Assembly (NCBI GenBank): GCA_001769275.1
Contig: MEOQ01000042.1
Span: 62,001-126,000 of the forward strand
Reading direction: 5' to 3'
Origin: Bacteroidetes bacterium GWF2_43_63
GTDB lineage: Bacteria; Bacteroidota; Bacteroidia; Bacteroidales; DTU049
Length of the DNA stretch: 64,000 nt
Part shown: positions 1 through 8,500 of the stretch, in pieces
How the letters are laid out: the number at the start of each line of letters is the position of its first letter
Position numbering within the stretch: the stretch's first letter is position 1
The notes under the pieces: model-generated
Seen by the model: only the letters and a program-made list of their open reading frames with translations
Databases searched by the model: none
What the model was told of the DNA's origin: nothing
Translations under genes and position numbers: made by a program

Positions 1-1
1 G

Positions 2-1117
2 GTGAAAAGCGTTCGCGCAAAAGGATCTGCCGAAAATTCCCTTTGGTTCGCCTATAAGGTTTTTATTGCGGACCGCGGAACAAAAATCGATGCGCTTGGC
101 AAATCAATGAAACGCTTACAGGATGCAGGGAAAGCGGACTCGGTGAAAATCATTGAACAGCAAATGAAGGATATCAACACAGAAGTGGCTGATTACAAAA
201 ACAAGTTTATTAAGGATAATCCAAAGTCGCTTATCGCAAAAATATTTGATTGTTCCCGCGAACCCGAAGTACCCGAAGCCCCGCTGCTGTCAAACGGACG
301 CAAAGATTCTACTTTTGCCTATCGTTACTATCGCGCACATTTCTGGGACATGTACGATTTTACCGACGACAGATTATTGCGGACTCCTATTTATCATGCT
401 AAACTCGATCAGTACCTCACTAAAATTATCCCGCAGATTCCCGATACATTGATTGCAGAAATTGATGTGATCATTGAGAAAACCCGTCCCAATAAAGAGG
501 TTTTTAAATACACGGTCTGGTATCTTACACATTACTACGAAACCTCGCAGGTGATGGGAATGGATGCTGTTTTTGTTTTTATAGCCGACAAGGTTTATCG
601 TCCGGGCGATGCAACCTGGGTTTCGGAAAATGTGAATAAAAAAATTCTGGAACACGCAGATAAACTCAAACCCAACCTGATTGGGAAAACCGCTCCTGAG
701 CTTATTTTACTGGGCCTCGACAATCAACTGATTTCAATGCATTCCATTCCGGCAGCATTCACAATCCTTTATTTCTGGGATCCAACGTGCGGTCATTGCA
801 AAACTGAAACACCAAAACTGGTTGAGTATTACAATAACGTGAAAGATACAATGGATTTAAAAGTGTATTCCGTTTGTTCCGACACAAGTCTCACAGCCTG
901 GCGAAACTATGTTATAGAAAAGAAAATGGATGCTTTCATTAATGTAAATGGAACGCGCACGGCAAAAGGCAATTTCCATGATTTGTATGATATTTTTTCA
1001 ACACCGGTCGTTTATGTACTCGACAGCAAAAAACGTATTATAGGCAAAAAAATTCCGGTAGATCAAATTGCTAATTTCCTCGCTTTCTACCGCAAACACC
1101 CAACATTGAAGGATTGA
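2..1117 (+). CDS. TlpA-like thioredoxin lipoprotein, 5' end cut off
   Basis: The frame is open to the left edge, so this is the C-terminal part of a longer protein. About residues 105-230 look like the DUF5106 region common in Bacteroidota TlpA-type proteins. From about residue 228 a thioredoxin/AhpC-TSA fold follows, with the redox motif CGHCK after WDPT and a later cis-proline segment (FSTPVVYVLD). Family members are periplasmic or lipid-anchored and work in thiol-disulfide exchange. They usually begin with a lipobox signal peptide and a DUF4369 domain, both of which would lie outside the window. A DMT exporter starts 3 nt after the stop, so the two are probably cotranscribed. The substrate is unknown. 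Confidence 0.85.
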   Translation: MKSVRAKGSAENSLWFAYKVFIADRGTKIDALGKSMKRLQDAGKADSVKIIEQQMKDINTEVADYKNKFIKDNPKSLIAKIFDCSREPEVPEAPLLSNGRKDSTFAYRYYRAHFWDMYDFTDDRLLRTPIYHAKLDQYLTKIIPQIPDTLIAEIDVIIEKTRPNKEVFKYTVWYLTHYYETSQVMGMDAVFVFIADKVYRPGDATWVSENVNKKILEHADKLKPNLIGKTAPELILLGLDNQLISMHSIPAAFTILYFWDPTCGHCKTETPKLVEYYNNVKDTMDLKVYSVCSDTSLTAWRNYVIEKKMDAFINVNGTRTAKGNFHDLYDIFSTPVVYVLDSKKRIIGKKIPVDQIANFLAFYRKHPTLKD

Positions 1118-1120
1118 TTT

Positions 1121-2020
1121 GTGAATAGCTCTATCCCAAGGCGCATTCGGAATCAGGGCATCGCATTTGCCATGACCGACGTGCTCGCCATGACGGGCGT
1201 TTACATCTTTTCAAAAATATTTCTTCAGGATCTTCCTTTCCCTGTCTTCGGTGTTTACTGGTTTTCCGCCGGGTTGATCTGGAATCTTTTTCTTTCATTA
1301 CTTGCACCCGGGACATATTCTAAATTTGAAATTAAAGGGTCGTACCTGTTGTTTCTGGTCATTGTCGGAATTCTTGATATGACGGCAACGATTATGTGGT
1401 TCGAAGCGGTTGATAAAACCGACAATCCGTCATTGGTTTCGTTTATGACCAACATAAGTCCGGTCTATGCAGTTGTTCTGGGATATCTTTTTCTTAAGGA
1501 AAAACTTTCGCTGAGCGAAGGCGTTGGAATTATTATCACACTGGCAGGTGCTGTGCTGATCGGCTACCGGAGCGACTTTACATGGGCCGGATTTCTTTTT
1601 TCGGGTGCAGGAATTATTCTGATTTCGTCACTTATCAGCCAGGGTGGAAAGGTGATTCTTAAAACCCGGATCCGGAATTATCATCCCATTGTGCTAAGCA
1701 TGAACCGCGTTGTTTTTCTGCTTGCATTTTCAATTATTTTTACTTTTATCTATGACTATTCGCTCGATATTGGAGTGGAAACAATTATATATATTTCTAT
1801 TGGAGCGCTCATGGGGCCTGTGATTTCAGCGTTTGCCGGATACAATGCCCTCGCGCGCCTGAAAGTTTCCACATGGTCCATTCTGAGCACCAGCCGTTCA
1901 TTTTTTGTTATGCTTGTTTCATTTCTGGTGCTGCATAATCTTCCTGACATGATTCAGATTGTTGGTGGATTGCTCACGGTAGCAGGCGTTGTTGTTATTT
2001 CGCTTGCACGCGTTAAGTGA
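1121..2020 (+). CDS. EamA/DMT-family transporter
   Basis: A 299-residue, very hydrophobic protein with about ten predicted membrane helices arranged as two EamA repeats. The typical segments are visible, for example NPSLVSFMTNISPVYAVVLG followed by FLKEKLSL in the first half. DMT proteins of this type are inner-membrane exporters or permeases for small metabolites; the substrate cannot be read from sequence. The start is GTG, 3 nt after the stop of the thioredoxin gene. The next ATG (residue 18) would cut into the first helix, so GTG is preferred. No separate promoter is evident and translation is probably coupled to the upstream gene. Confidence 0.85.
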   Translation: MNSSIPRRIRNQGIAFAMTDVLAMTGVYIFSKIFLQDLPFPVFGVYWFSAGLIWNLFLSLLAPGTYSKFEIKGSYLLFLVIVGILDMTATIMWFEAVDKTDNPSLVSFMTNISPVYAVVLGYLFLKEKLSLSEGVGIIITLAGAVLIGYRSDFTWAGFLFSGAGIILISSLISQGGKVILKTRIRNYHPIVLSMNRVVFLLAFSIIFTFIYDYSLDIGVETIIYISIGALMGPVISAFAGYNALARLKVSTWSILSTSRSFFVMLVSFLVLHNLPDMIQIVGGLLTVAGVVVISLARVK

Positions 2021-2051
2021 TATGCACAACGCTCAATGCAAAGCGCAAAAC

Positions 2052-2103
2052 GCCATACTCCTAACTCCATACTCCTAACGACTAATGCCTAACGCCTAAA
2101 GCC
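2052..2103. repeat. short-period low-complexity repeat
   Basis: Degenerate units of the type CATACTCCTAAC and AATGCCTAACGCC are repeated here, between the DMT gene and the 3' end of the rhomboid gene. No coding potential. It belongs to a set of intergenic short-period repeats in this window (5357, 20539, 21681, 48331, 60028). Confidence 0.5.
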
Positions 2104-2128
2104 TCACCGAAGGTGCTTAACCTTGGTC

Positions 2129-2155
2129 TGGTCGCGCGTCTCTGGTCGCGTGACC
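2129..2155 (+). repeat. degenerate copy of the CGCGTC hairpin element
   Basis: The GCGCGTCTCTGGTCGCGTGACC stretch resembles the better copies at 20930 and 28503, with the central TCC-GAC replaced by TCTGGTC, so the stem is imperfect. It lies between convergent genes. Confidence 0.5.
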
Positions 2156-2164
2156 ATTTCCATC

Positions 2165-2773
2165 CTACATAAAATTGCTCAAAAACAAAGTCGCAAAGCG
2201 GTAATCGAGAATGATCATGAAAACCACTCCGTACACGGCACCGAAAAAATGTGCGTCGTGTCCGATGTTGTCTTTGCCTTTGCGACTCATGTACCATGAA
2301 TAAATCAGATACAGAATTCCGAAAACAAAGGCAGGCAGCTGAATGGGAATGGGGAAAATCATAAGTCCAGACATGGGATACATGAGAATGTACGCAAAAG
2401 TGATCCCGGAAACGGCTCCTGATGCGCCCAGTGCAGAGTATTGCGGATTGTTCAGATGGCGGCCATAGGAGTACATCGACGAAAAAATCAAACCTCCGAA
2501 GTATAGCAACATGAAATACAAAGCGCCTTCGGAGCCATATATCAGCTTAAGTGAATTTTCAACCACATCACCGAAAATATACAAAACCCACATGTTTACA
2601 AACAAGTGGAAAAAATCGGCATGAATGAAACCATGTGTAATGAAGCGATACCACTGATTTTCGCGCTTGATTTCCCAGGGATAAAACAGGAGATTTGCAA
2701 ACATCGCGCGATTACTCATGGCAATGAGTGACACTGCAACTGTAACAATTAAAATGATCAGAGTTATACTCAT
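2165..2773 (-). CDS. rhomboid-family intramembrane serine protease
   Basis: A 202-residue polytopic protein with six or so membrane helices. The rhomboid signatures are complete: HLFVN (H56, N60; the HxxxN motif), LGASGAVSG with the catalytic serine at residue 118, and HDAHFFGA with the catalytic histidine at residue 175. WYRFITHGFIH matches the L1-loop WR region. Rhomboids cleave transmembrane proteins within the inner membrane; the substrate is unknown. The length is typical of the short six-helix bacterial type without extra domains. The gene is 15 nt downstream of the membrane-protein gene on the same strand, suggesting one transcript. Confidence 0.93.
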   Translation of the reverse strand: MSITLIILIVTVAVSLIAMSNRAMFANLLFYPWEIKRENQWYRFITHGFIHADFFHLFVNMWVLYIFGDVVENSLKLIYGSEGALYFMLLYFGGLIFSSMYSYGRHLNNPQYSALGASGAVSGITFAYILMYPMSGLMIFPIPIQLPAFVFGILYLIYSWYMSRKGKDNIGHDAHFFGAVYGVVFMIILDYRFATLFLSNFM

Positions 2774-2788
2774 TGTTTAGAGTTGATA

Positions 2789-3583
2789 TTATTGCGGTTG
2801 GGTAAAATCAATTTCAGATCCCAACACACTGTGTGGAATGAGATAAACGGCCAATTGCAGAATACATGCAGCCAGTACCCATCCTCGTTTTTGAGGATTT
2901 CTGCGGATGATGAAATAAGCAACAACCCACAGAATAAATGAAAGGGCTGTTTTATTGTCGGTCAGGTCATGGCCAAATGGCCAGCCAGTCCAGTAAGCAT
3001 CAAAAGCATATTTCTGAACAATGGGCCCAAGAATAAGCCCTCCGGCAAGCAAAGTGATCATTGACCAGAATGTCAGACTCACCAGTTGTTTGCGGCGTTT
3101 GATGGCTTCCAGTCCTGCGCGGATAGAAATAATCATGGATAAAATCATAAATATCACGTGCGGAATCAGCACCCACGAAGGCACCTCACCTTTGTAGCGC
3201 AGAACGACTGGTTCTTCAGTTAAAGCTACTTGTTTGTTTTTTTCGATAAGATATACCTGATACATCATTTTTCCGGCAGGAGGCAGTGCTGGAAGCGTTG
3301 CTGTCAGCGCGCCATTGCTGTTTTTGAGAACTAGCACCTGCCATTCATCGTTGCTCCGAAAACGGCGATACTGAACAATTCCTGCTGCGTCGGGATCGCT
3401 TGTATTCACTTCGATTCGCGCACCATCGCTGCCACCCCAGGTACGAAGCATTTTATATTTTACGGTTTGTCCAAGATATTCAACACTGCCGCGTACCGGT
3501 GTTGTGGGCCCGGTCATGCGCTGATATACCATAACCGAGACTGCGAGAATAATGGCCAGAATCCATAACCACAAAGACTTCAT
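2789..3583 (-). CDS. conserved membrane protein of unknown function
   Basis: I do not recognise a named family. Residues 1-21 form a membrane anchor, followed by about 110 residues predicted to be extracytoplasmic and beta-rich, then four hydrophobic helices at the C terminus with short loops. The frame can be extended to 3619, but an ATG at 3583 is preferred. A minus-strand -7 element (TATTTTTG, 3599-3606) lies inside the longer version, and MKSLWLWIL makes a natural N terminus. The gene is transcribed towards the rhomboid gene, which follows after 15 nt. It diverges from the lipoprotein gene at 3651. Confidence 0.7.
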   Translation of the reverse strand: MKSLWLWILAIILAVSVMVYQRMTGPTTPVRGSVEYLGQTVKYKMLRTWGGSDGARIEVNTSDPDAAGIVQYRRFRSNDEWQVLVLKNSNGALTATLPALPPAGKMMYQVYLIEKNKQVALTEEPVVLRYKGEVPSWVLIPHVIFMILSMIISIRAGLEAIKRRKQLVSLTFWSMITLLAGGLILGPIVQKYAFDAYWTGWPFGHDLTDNKTALSFILWVVAYFIIRRNPQKRGWVLAACILQLAVYLIPHSVLGSEIDFTQPQ

Positions 3584-3598
3584 ATGCGCTGTTTTCAG

Positions 3599-3606
3599 CA
3601 AAAATA
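3599..3606 (-). promoter_or_regulatory. -7 element TATTTTTG for the membrane protein and rhomboid genes
   Basis: Read on the minus strand the octamer is TATTTTTG, matching the Bacteroidota TAnnTTTG. It ends 15 nt before the ATG at 3583 and is one base away from a plus-strand element. Confidence 0.55.
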
Positions 3607-3607
3607 C

Positions 3608-3615
3608 TAATTTTG
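3608..3615 (+). promoter_or_regulatory. -7 element TAATTTTG for the lipoprotein gene
   Basis: TAATTTTG fits TAnnTTTG, 35 nt upstream of the ATG at 3651. It sits back to back with the divergent element at 3599-3606. Confidence 0.5.
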
Positions 3616-3650
3616 GCAAATCTCCGTTTCTAATCTGATTAATATCATTG

Positions 3651-5084
3651 ATGAAGATGAACCGTTATATAATACCATTACTCACCCTCTGTGTTTTGTT
3701 GCTGGCTGCTGGCTGCAGAAAGGACGAGCAGTTCAACGATGATCCTGATTTCAGACTGGAGTTTTCGGCAGACACTATTTATTTCGACACCGTTTTTTCA
3801 ACGGTTGGCAGTGTGACATTGTCGGCCAGGGTGTTCAATAACAGCAATGACTACATCAGCATTTCGTCGGTATCACTTGGCGGAGGCAGCAACAGCAATT
3901 TCCGCATCAATGTCAATGGGCAGGAAGGAACATCTTTTTCGGATGTTGAGATTGGACCCAAAGACAGTATTTTTATTTTTGCTGAAGTAACAGTCGATCC
4001 GAATAATTTATCAAACCCTGTTGTGATAGAGGATTCGATCAATTTCATTATTAACGGAAATCATCAGAAAATTCAGCTGGTGGCTTGTGGACAAGATGCT
4101 TATTTTCATTTTCCCGATCATCCTGAAACGGAGTATTTGCCGGCTTATTCGCTGGTTTCGGGCGTGTGGAACAGCGACAAGCCGCATGTGGTCTATGGTT
4201 ATGCCGTCGTTGATGAAGACAGCGTTCTCACAATTTCTGCCGGAACCAACGTGTACATGCACAACGATGCCGTGCTTTGGGTTTATGACGGCGGCTCGCT
4301 CCAGATATATGGTGCGAAAGATAATGAAGTGACTTTTCAGGGCGATCGCCTCGATGATTATTACAAAGACCTGCCCGGAATGTGGGGCAAAATCTGGCTT
4401 TCAGCAGGAAGCAAAGACAATGTGATTGATTATGCCATCATCAGAAACGGTCGCATCGGCGTACATGTCGATACACTTGGCGCTTCGGTCAATCCTACGC
4501 TTACAATCACCAACACCATCATCGATAACATGTCAACGGCCTGTTTTGTTGCACAGGGATCGTACGTGAAAGCAGAAAATTGTGTGTTCGGAAATGCCGG
4601 CTATTTCTCGGTTTTGTTGAATATCGGCGGAAATTACGATTTTCGTCATTGTACCATGGGAAACTACTGGTCGCACGGAACCCGCAGTGCATCAGCCATT
4701 GTGCTGAATAATTACTATGAAGACGTTTATGGAAACATACAGAATCGCGATCTCACCAATGCTTATTTCGGCAACTGCATTCTCTATGGTGCCAATGCTG
4801 ATGAATTGCTTTTGGATAAAAGTGCTTCAGGCGGATTGTTTAATTATTCGTTCGATCATTGTTTGATCAAGACCACGCTAAGTGTTACCCAGAGCGGCTT
4901 TACAGATTGCATCAGAAATGCCAATCCTGCATTTGCAGACTCAACAATATTTAGTATCAACTCAGGATCTGCAGCCATCGATGCTGGCGATGCAACAATC
5001 ACCGGTACGCTTATGACAGATATTACCGGCAATCCGCGTATTGTTGGTACAGCGCCAGATCTGGGCGCTTATGAGCTGCAATAG
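3651..5084 (+). CDS. beta-helix lipoprotein with choice-of-anchor Q end
   Basis: A 477-residue lipoprotein: the signal peptide ends in LLLAAGC, giving an acylated cysteine followed by RKDEQ. The first 130 residues after the anchor look like an immunoglobulin-type beta domain (FDTVFSTVGSVT, then a choice-of-anchor D-like stretch). The rest is a right-handed beta-helix type repeat rich in N and G. The end, SAAIDAGDA followed by NPRIVGTAPDLGAYE, is the choice-of-anchor Q signature. Such proteins sit on the outer membrane or cell surface; the ligand is unknown. A TTG three bases upstream is in frame, but ATG is preferred. Downstream lies 430 nt of repeat-rich DNA. Confidence 0.8.
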   Translation: MKMNRYIIPLLTLCVLLLAAGCRKDEQFNDDPDFRLEFSADTIYFDTVFSTVGSVTLSARVFNNSNDYISISSVSLGGGSNSNFRINVNGQEGTSFSDVEIGPKDSIFIFAEVTVDPNNLSNPVVIEDSINFIINGNHQKIQLVACGQDAYFHFPDHPETEYLPAYSLVSGVWNSDKPHVVYGYAVVDEDSVLTISAGTNVYMHNDAVLWVYDGGSLQIYGAKDNEVTFQGDRLDDYYKDLPGMWGKIWLSAGSKDNVIDYAIIRNGRIGVHVDTLGASVNPTLTITNTIIDNMSTACFVAQGSYVKAENCVFGNAGYFSVLLNIGGNYDFRHCTMGNYWSHGTRSASAIVLNNYYEDVYGNIQNRDLTNAYFGNCILYGANADELLLDKSASGGLFNYSFDHCLIKTTLSVTQSGFTDCIRNANPAFADSTIFSINSGSAAIDAGDATITGTLMTDITGNPRIVGTAPDLGAYELQ

Positions 5085-5162
5085 CGCGCAACGAAAGAAG
5101 TATGGCGCCGGGGGCTTCGCTCTCTTTCTATTGCTATCGGAACTACTCACTCGATCTGAATT

Positions 5163-5205
5163 GGGGCGCGCGTCTCCTGCATGCAGCGTTTTACGCTGAC
5201 TCGTG
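5163..5205 (+). repeat. long-form CGCGTC hairpin element
   Basis: The outer arms GCGTC and GACTC (one mismatch) enclose an inner hairpin AGCG-TTTTA-CGCT. The second long copy at 20838 has AACG-TTTTA-CGTT, so the inner pair G-C is replaced by A-T on both sides. Confidence 0.65.
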
Positions 5206-5356
5206 AAATATTCTTACCTCCGACATCCTTTATGGGTGCTGCGCACGTTTTACCTGAGGCTCAGCCATCGGCTAATGTATTTTGCACCGGAGTTTACTCC
5301 GCAGGAGGCGGAGGCGCATCTGCTGGTGCTTTGCAGCTTTCTTGAAGGCTCCGCCA

Positions 5357-5398
5357 CTTGACCTTGACCTAAACCTTGACCTTGTTCTTGACCTTAAA
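5357..5398. repeat. CCTTGA short tandem repeat
   Basis: Six- to seven-base units of the type ACCTTGACCTAA are repeated. The pattern is similar to the AACCTC/AACCTT tract before asnB at 21681. Confidence 0.55.
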
Positions 5399-5516
5399 TT
5401 CATGCTAAAACATATGCACGCACTGATTATTTGTGAAATATCTCCTATCTTTACTAATTGTTGATGTGAAGAATTTCCTTTTTTGCATCTAGAAAAAGTT
5501 TAATAATGCCCAAAAT

Positions 5517-8500
5517 ATGAAAAGCACCTATTTGTTCATGAGCCTGATCATTCTGATGTCGGCAATTCCGGCCTTTTCGCAAAACGAAGCAGCATATGAA
5601 AAGCTATGGAAAACCACCGACAGTCTGATCGGGAAATCGCTGCCGCAATCAGCAATGACTGAAGTAGAAAAGATTTATGCGAAAGCGACTGCCGAAAAAA
5701 ACAGTCCGCAGATAATCAAGTCTGTGATTTACCGCATCACGCTTATGTCGCAGTATCAGGAAGACTATTATGAAAATTCAATTTCGGAATTGAAGAAGGA
5801 AATCGAAAAAGCAGTTTTTCCTGCCAAGCCACTGATGTATGCCATGCTTGGTGAAATGTACTGGAATTATTACACCGTGAATCGCTACAAATTTTATCAG
5901 CGCACGGCCACCGATAATTTCGACAACGAAGACATTAAAACATGGACGCTTGACCGACTTGTGAAAGAAGTGAAATGGTGTTACGATCAGGCATTGAAGG
6001 AGCCGGAGAAACTGGCAGAAGTGAAACTCAATTCATATCAGGCCATCATTGATTATTACGACTATCTGCAATATTCGCCCACCATGCTCGATCTGATAGG
6101 TTGGATGGCCATTTCGAGATTTACAAACGAAGAAACAGCTCTTACAAAACCAGCTCGTGTATTTAAAATTGACAGTAAGGACTATTTTTTTCCGGGACGA
6201 AGCTTTGCAGGAATGAAAGTCTCTGCCTACGATACGACATCGTTTGTGTTTTACGCCACGCAGGTTTATCAAACCCTGACGCGCTTACATGAGAAAGACA
6301 AAGACTCTGAAGTGTTTACATTCGTTGAATTGCAGCGGCTTTCCTTTATGCGATCGAAATGCATAATGCCGGACAGGGACTCTCTGTATCTGAATGCTCT
6401 CAAAGAGTTGCATGCAGCCAGTTCTGGGAAAAAAGACCAGGCGGAAACGGGTTATGCGCTGGCCGTCTATTACAATTCACTCGCATCGCGCTATCATTTC
6501 GAAACGGCTCCTCAATATAAATGGCATTACAACACGGCGCTGGAATATATCAATGAAGTCATCCGTGATTATCCGGGAACGCGCGGAGCCAACAATTGCA
6601 ATGTGCTGAAGGAAACTATTCTGACTCCTTCGGTGACGCTGAGTTTCGAAAACACTTCCTATCCGGGAAAACCTTTTGAAGGAATTCTGTCGTATTCAAA
6701 TACCGCTGAAACCTGGTTCAGAGTTATTAAAATTGATCATGACAAAGACCGAGACCTGGACCATAAAATGAGTTATGAAGAAATCATTGAATATTATTCG
6801 AAGCTGACGCCCGTTAAAGAATTTTCAGTAAAGCTGAATGATCCGGGCGATCATCAGAATCACAGCACCAATGTGGTTTTCGAAGGTTTGAATTCAGGTT
6901 ATTACATCATTCTTCATTCCAGTTCTGCCGATTTTAGTCTGGCCAAAGGATGGGTAGGTTACACTTCGTTGTGGTCAACATCCATTTCGTATCTGATGCA
7001 GGATTACAACAATCAGGAAACGACATTTCTTGTTGCTGATCGGCTTTCCGGAAAACCATTGGCTGGCGCGCAAATAGCCGTGTTTTATGAGAAATACAAT
7101 TACCTCACACGGGAGTATGTTTATAATAAATACAAGGTGCTGACCACCGATGCAAACGGAAAAGCTTTCCTGGGTACACTTCCGAAAGGATCGGATTACC
7201 GCTACATGTATGCAGATGTGTCATACAACGGTGATCGCTATTGCCCTTACACGACTTTTTACATGTATCCGCCCTATGATTACAGCAACGACGGACAAAC
7301 GGTTTCATACTTCTTTACAGACCGCAGTCTTTATCGCCCCGGTCAGACCGTTTATTTCAAGGGTATCATGTTGAAAACCGACAAAGAAAACAATTATAGT
7401 ATTCTGCCTGGAACAAAATCGACTGTCACTTTCTACGATGCCAATTATCAGGTGGTGAGCCAGGTTGAGCTGACATCAAATGACTTCGGTACTTTTACGG
7501 GTTCATTCACTGCACCTGATAATGGAATAACCGGGAACATGAGAATTACCAACGGTTACGGTACTGGGTATTTCAGCGTGGAGGAATACAAGCGTCCGAA
7601 GTTTTATGTGCAGTTCGACCCGGTCAAGGGCTCCTATCGTTTGAATGAAAAGGTGACTGTGAGCGGTAAAGCGCTTGCCTACGCTGGCAATAATATCGAT
7701 GGCGCCAAGGTGAAATACCGTGTTGTGCGCAATGCAAGATTTCCGTATTGGTGGGGCTGGTGGCAGTTCTCGATGCCATATTCAGCGCAGGTTGAAATCG
7801 CAAACGGCGTAGCAACAACGGATGAAAACGGAATTTTTAAAATTGATTTTACGGCGCTTCCCGACGAGTCGATCCGCAAGGATTATCTGCCGGTTTTTAA
7901 TTATACAATTTATGCTGATGTGACTGACATCAATGGCGAAACACGTTCCGGAAATACATGGGTGGGAGCCGGATACAAAGCGTTAATCCTTGGCTCAAAC
8001 ATTTCGCAGGATGTTGTGAAAGGTGGGATTAAAAACTACGAAATAAGCTCAGAAAATTTGTCAGGTCAGACGGTGCCTTCGGAAGTTACGATGTTGATTT
8101 ACACTTTAAAATCTCCGGATAGGATAATCAGTCAGCGCTTGCTCGCACAACCTGAATACAAGTCTTTATCGAAAGATGAGTATTTGAATAAGTTCCCTTT
8201 CGGCGAATTTGCTGATGAAAACAATCCTTCGAACTGGGAAAAAGGAAAGCTGATTTATTCACATCTTTTCAATACCGGTAAAGACTCGTTGTTAAACATT
8301 GACAGTGTCCTGGCTGGCACACAGGGCCCGTTTATGATGGTTCTTACTGCAAAGGATGCGTTTGGAGAAAATGTCGAATATCAGCGCTACTTCAATTATT
8401 ATATTCCATCGGAAAAAAAGTCATGCAGCAATCAGGCGTTTTATGTGCATGAAGTAAAAACAACCTGTGAGCCCGGAGAAACGGCTTCAATCCTTGTTGG

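Larger units (their letters stand above)
5085..5516. other. intergenic region with repeats
   Basis: No gene seen. It holds a long-form CGCGTC hairpin (5163-5205), a GGAGTTTACTCCGC motif (5288-5304), and CCTTGA-type short repeats (5357-5398). TATCTTTA (5446-5453), one base off the -7 consensus, lies about 63 nt before the next start. Confidence 0.6.
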
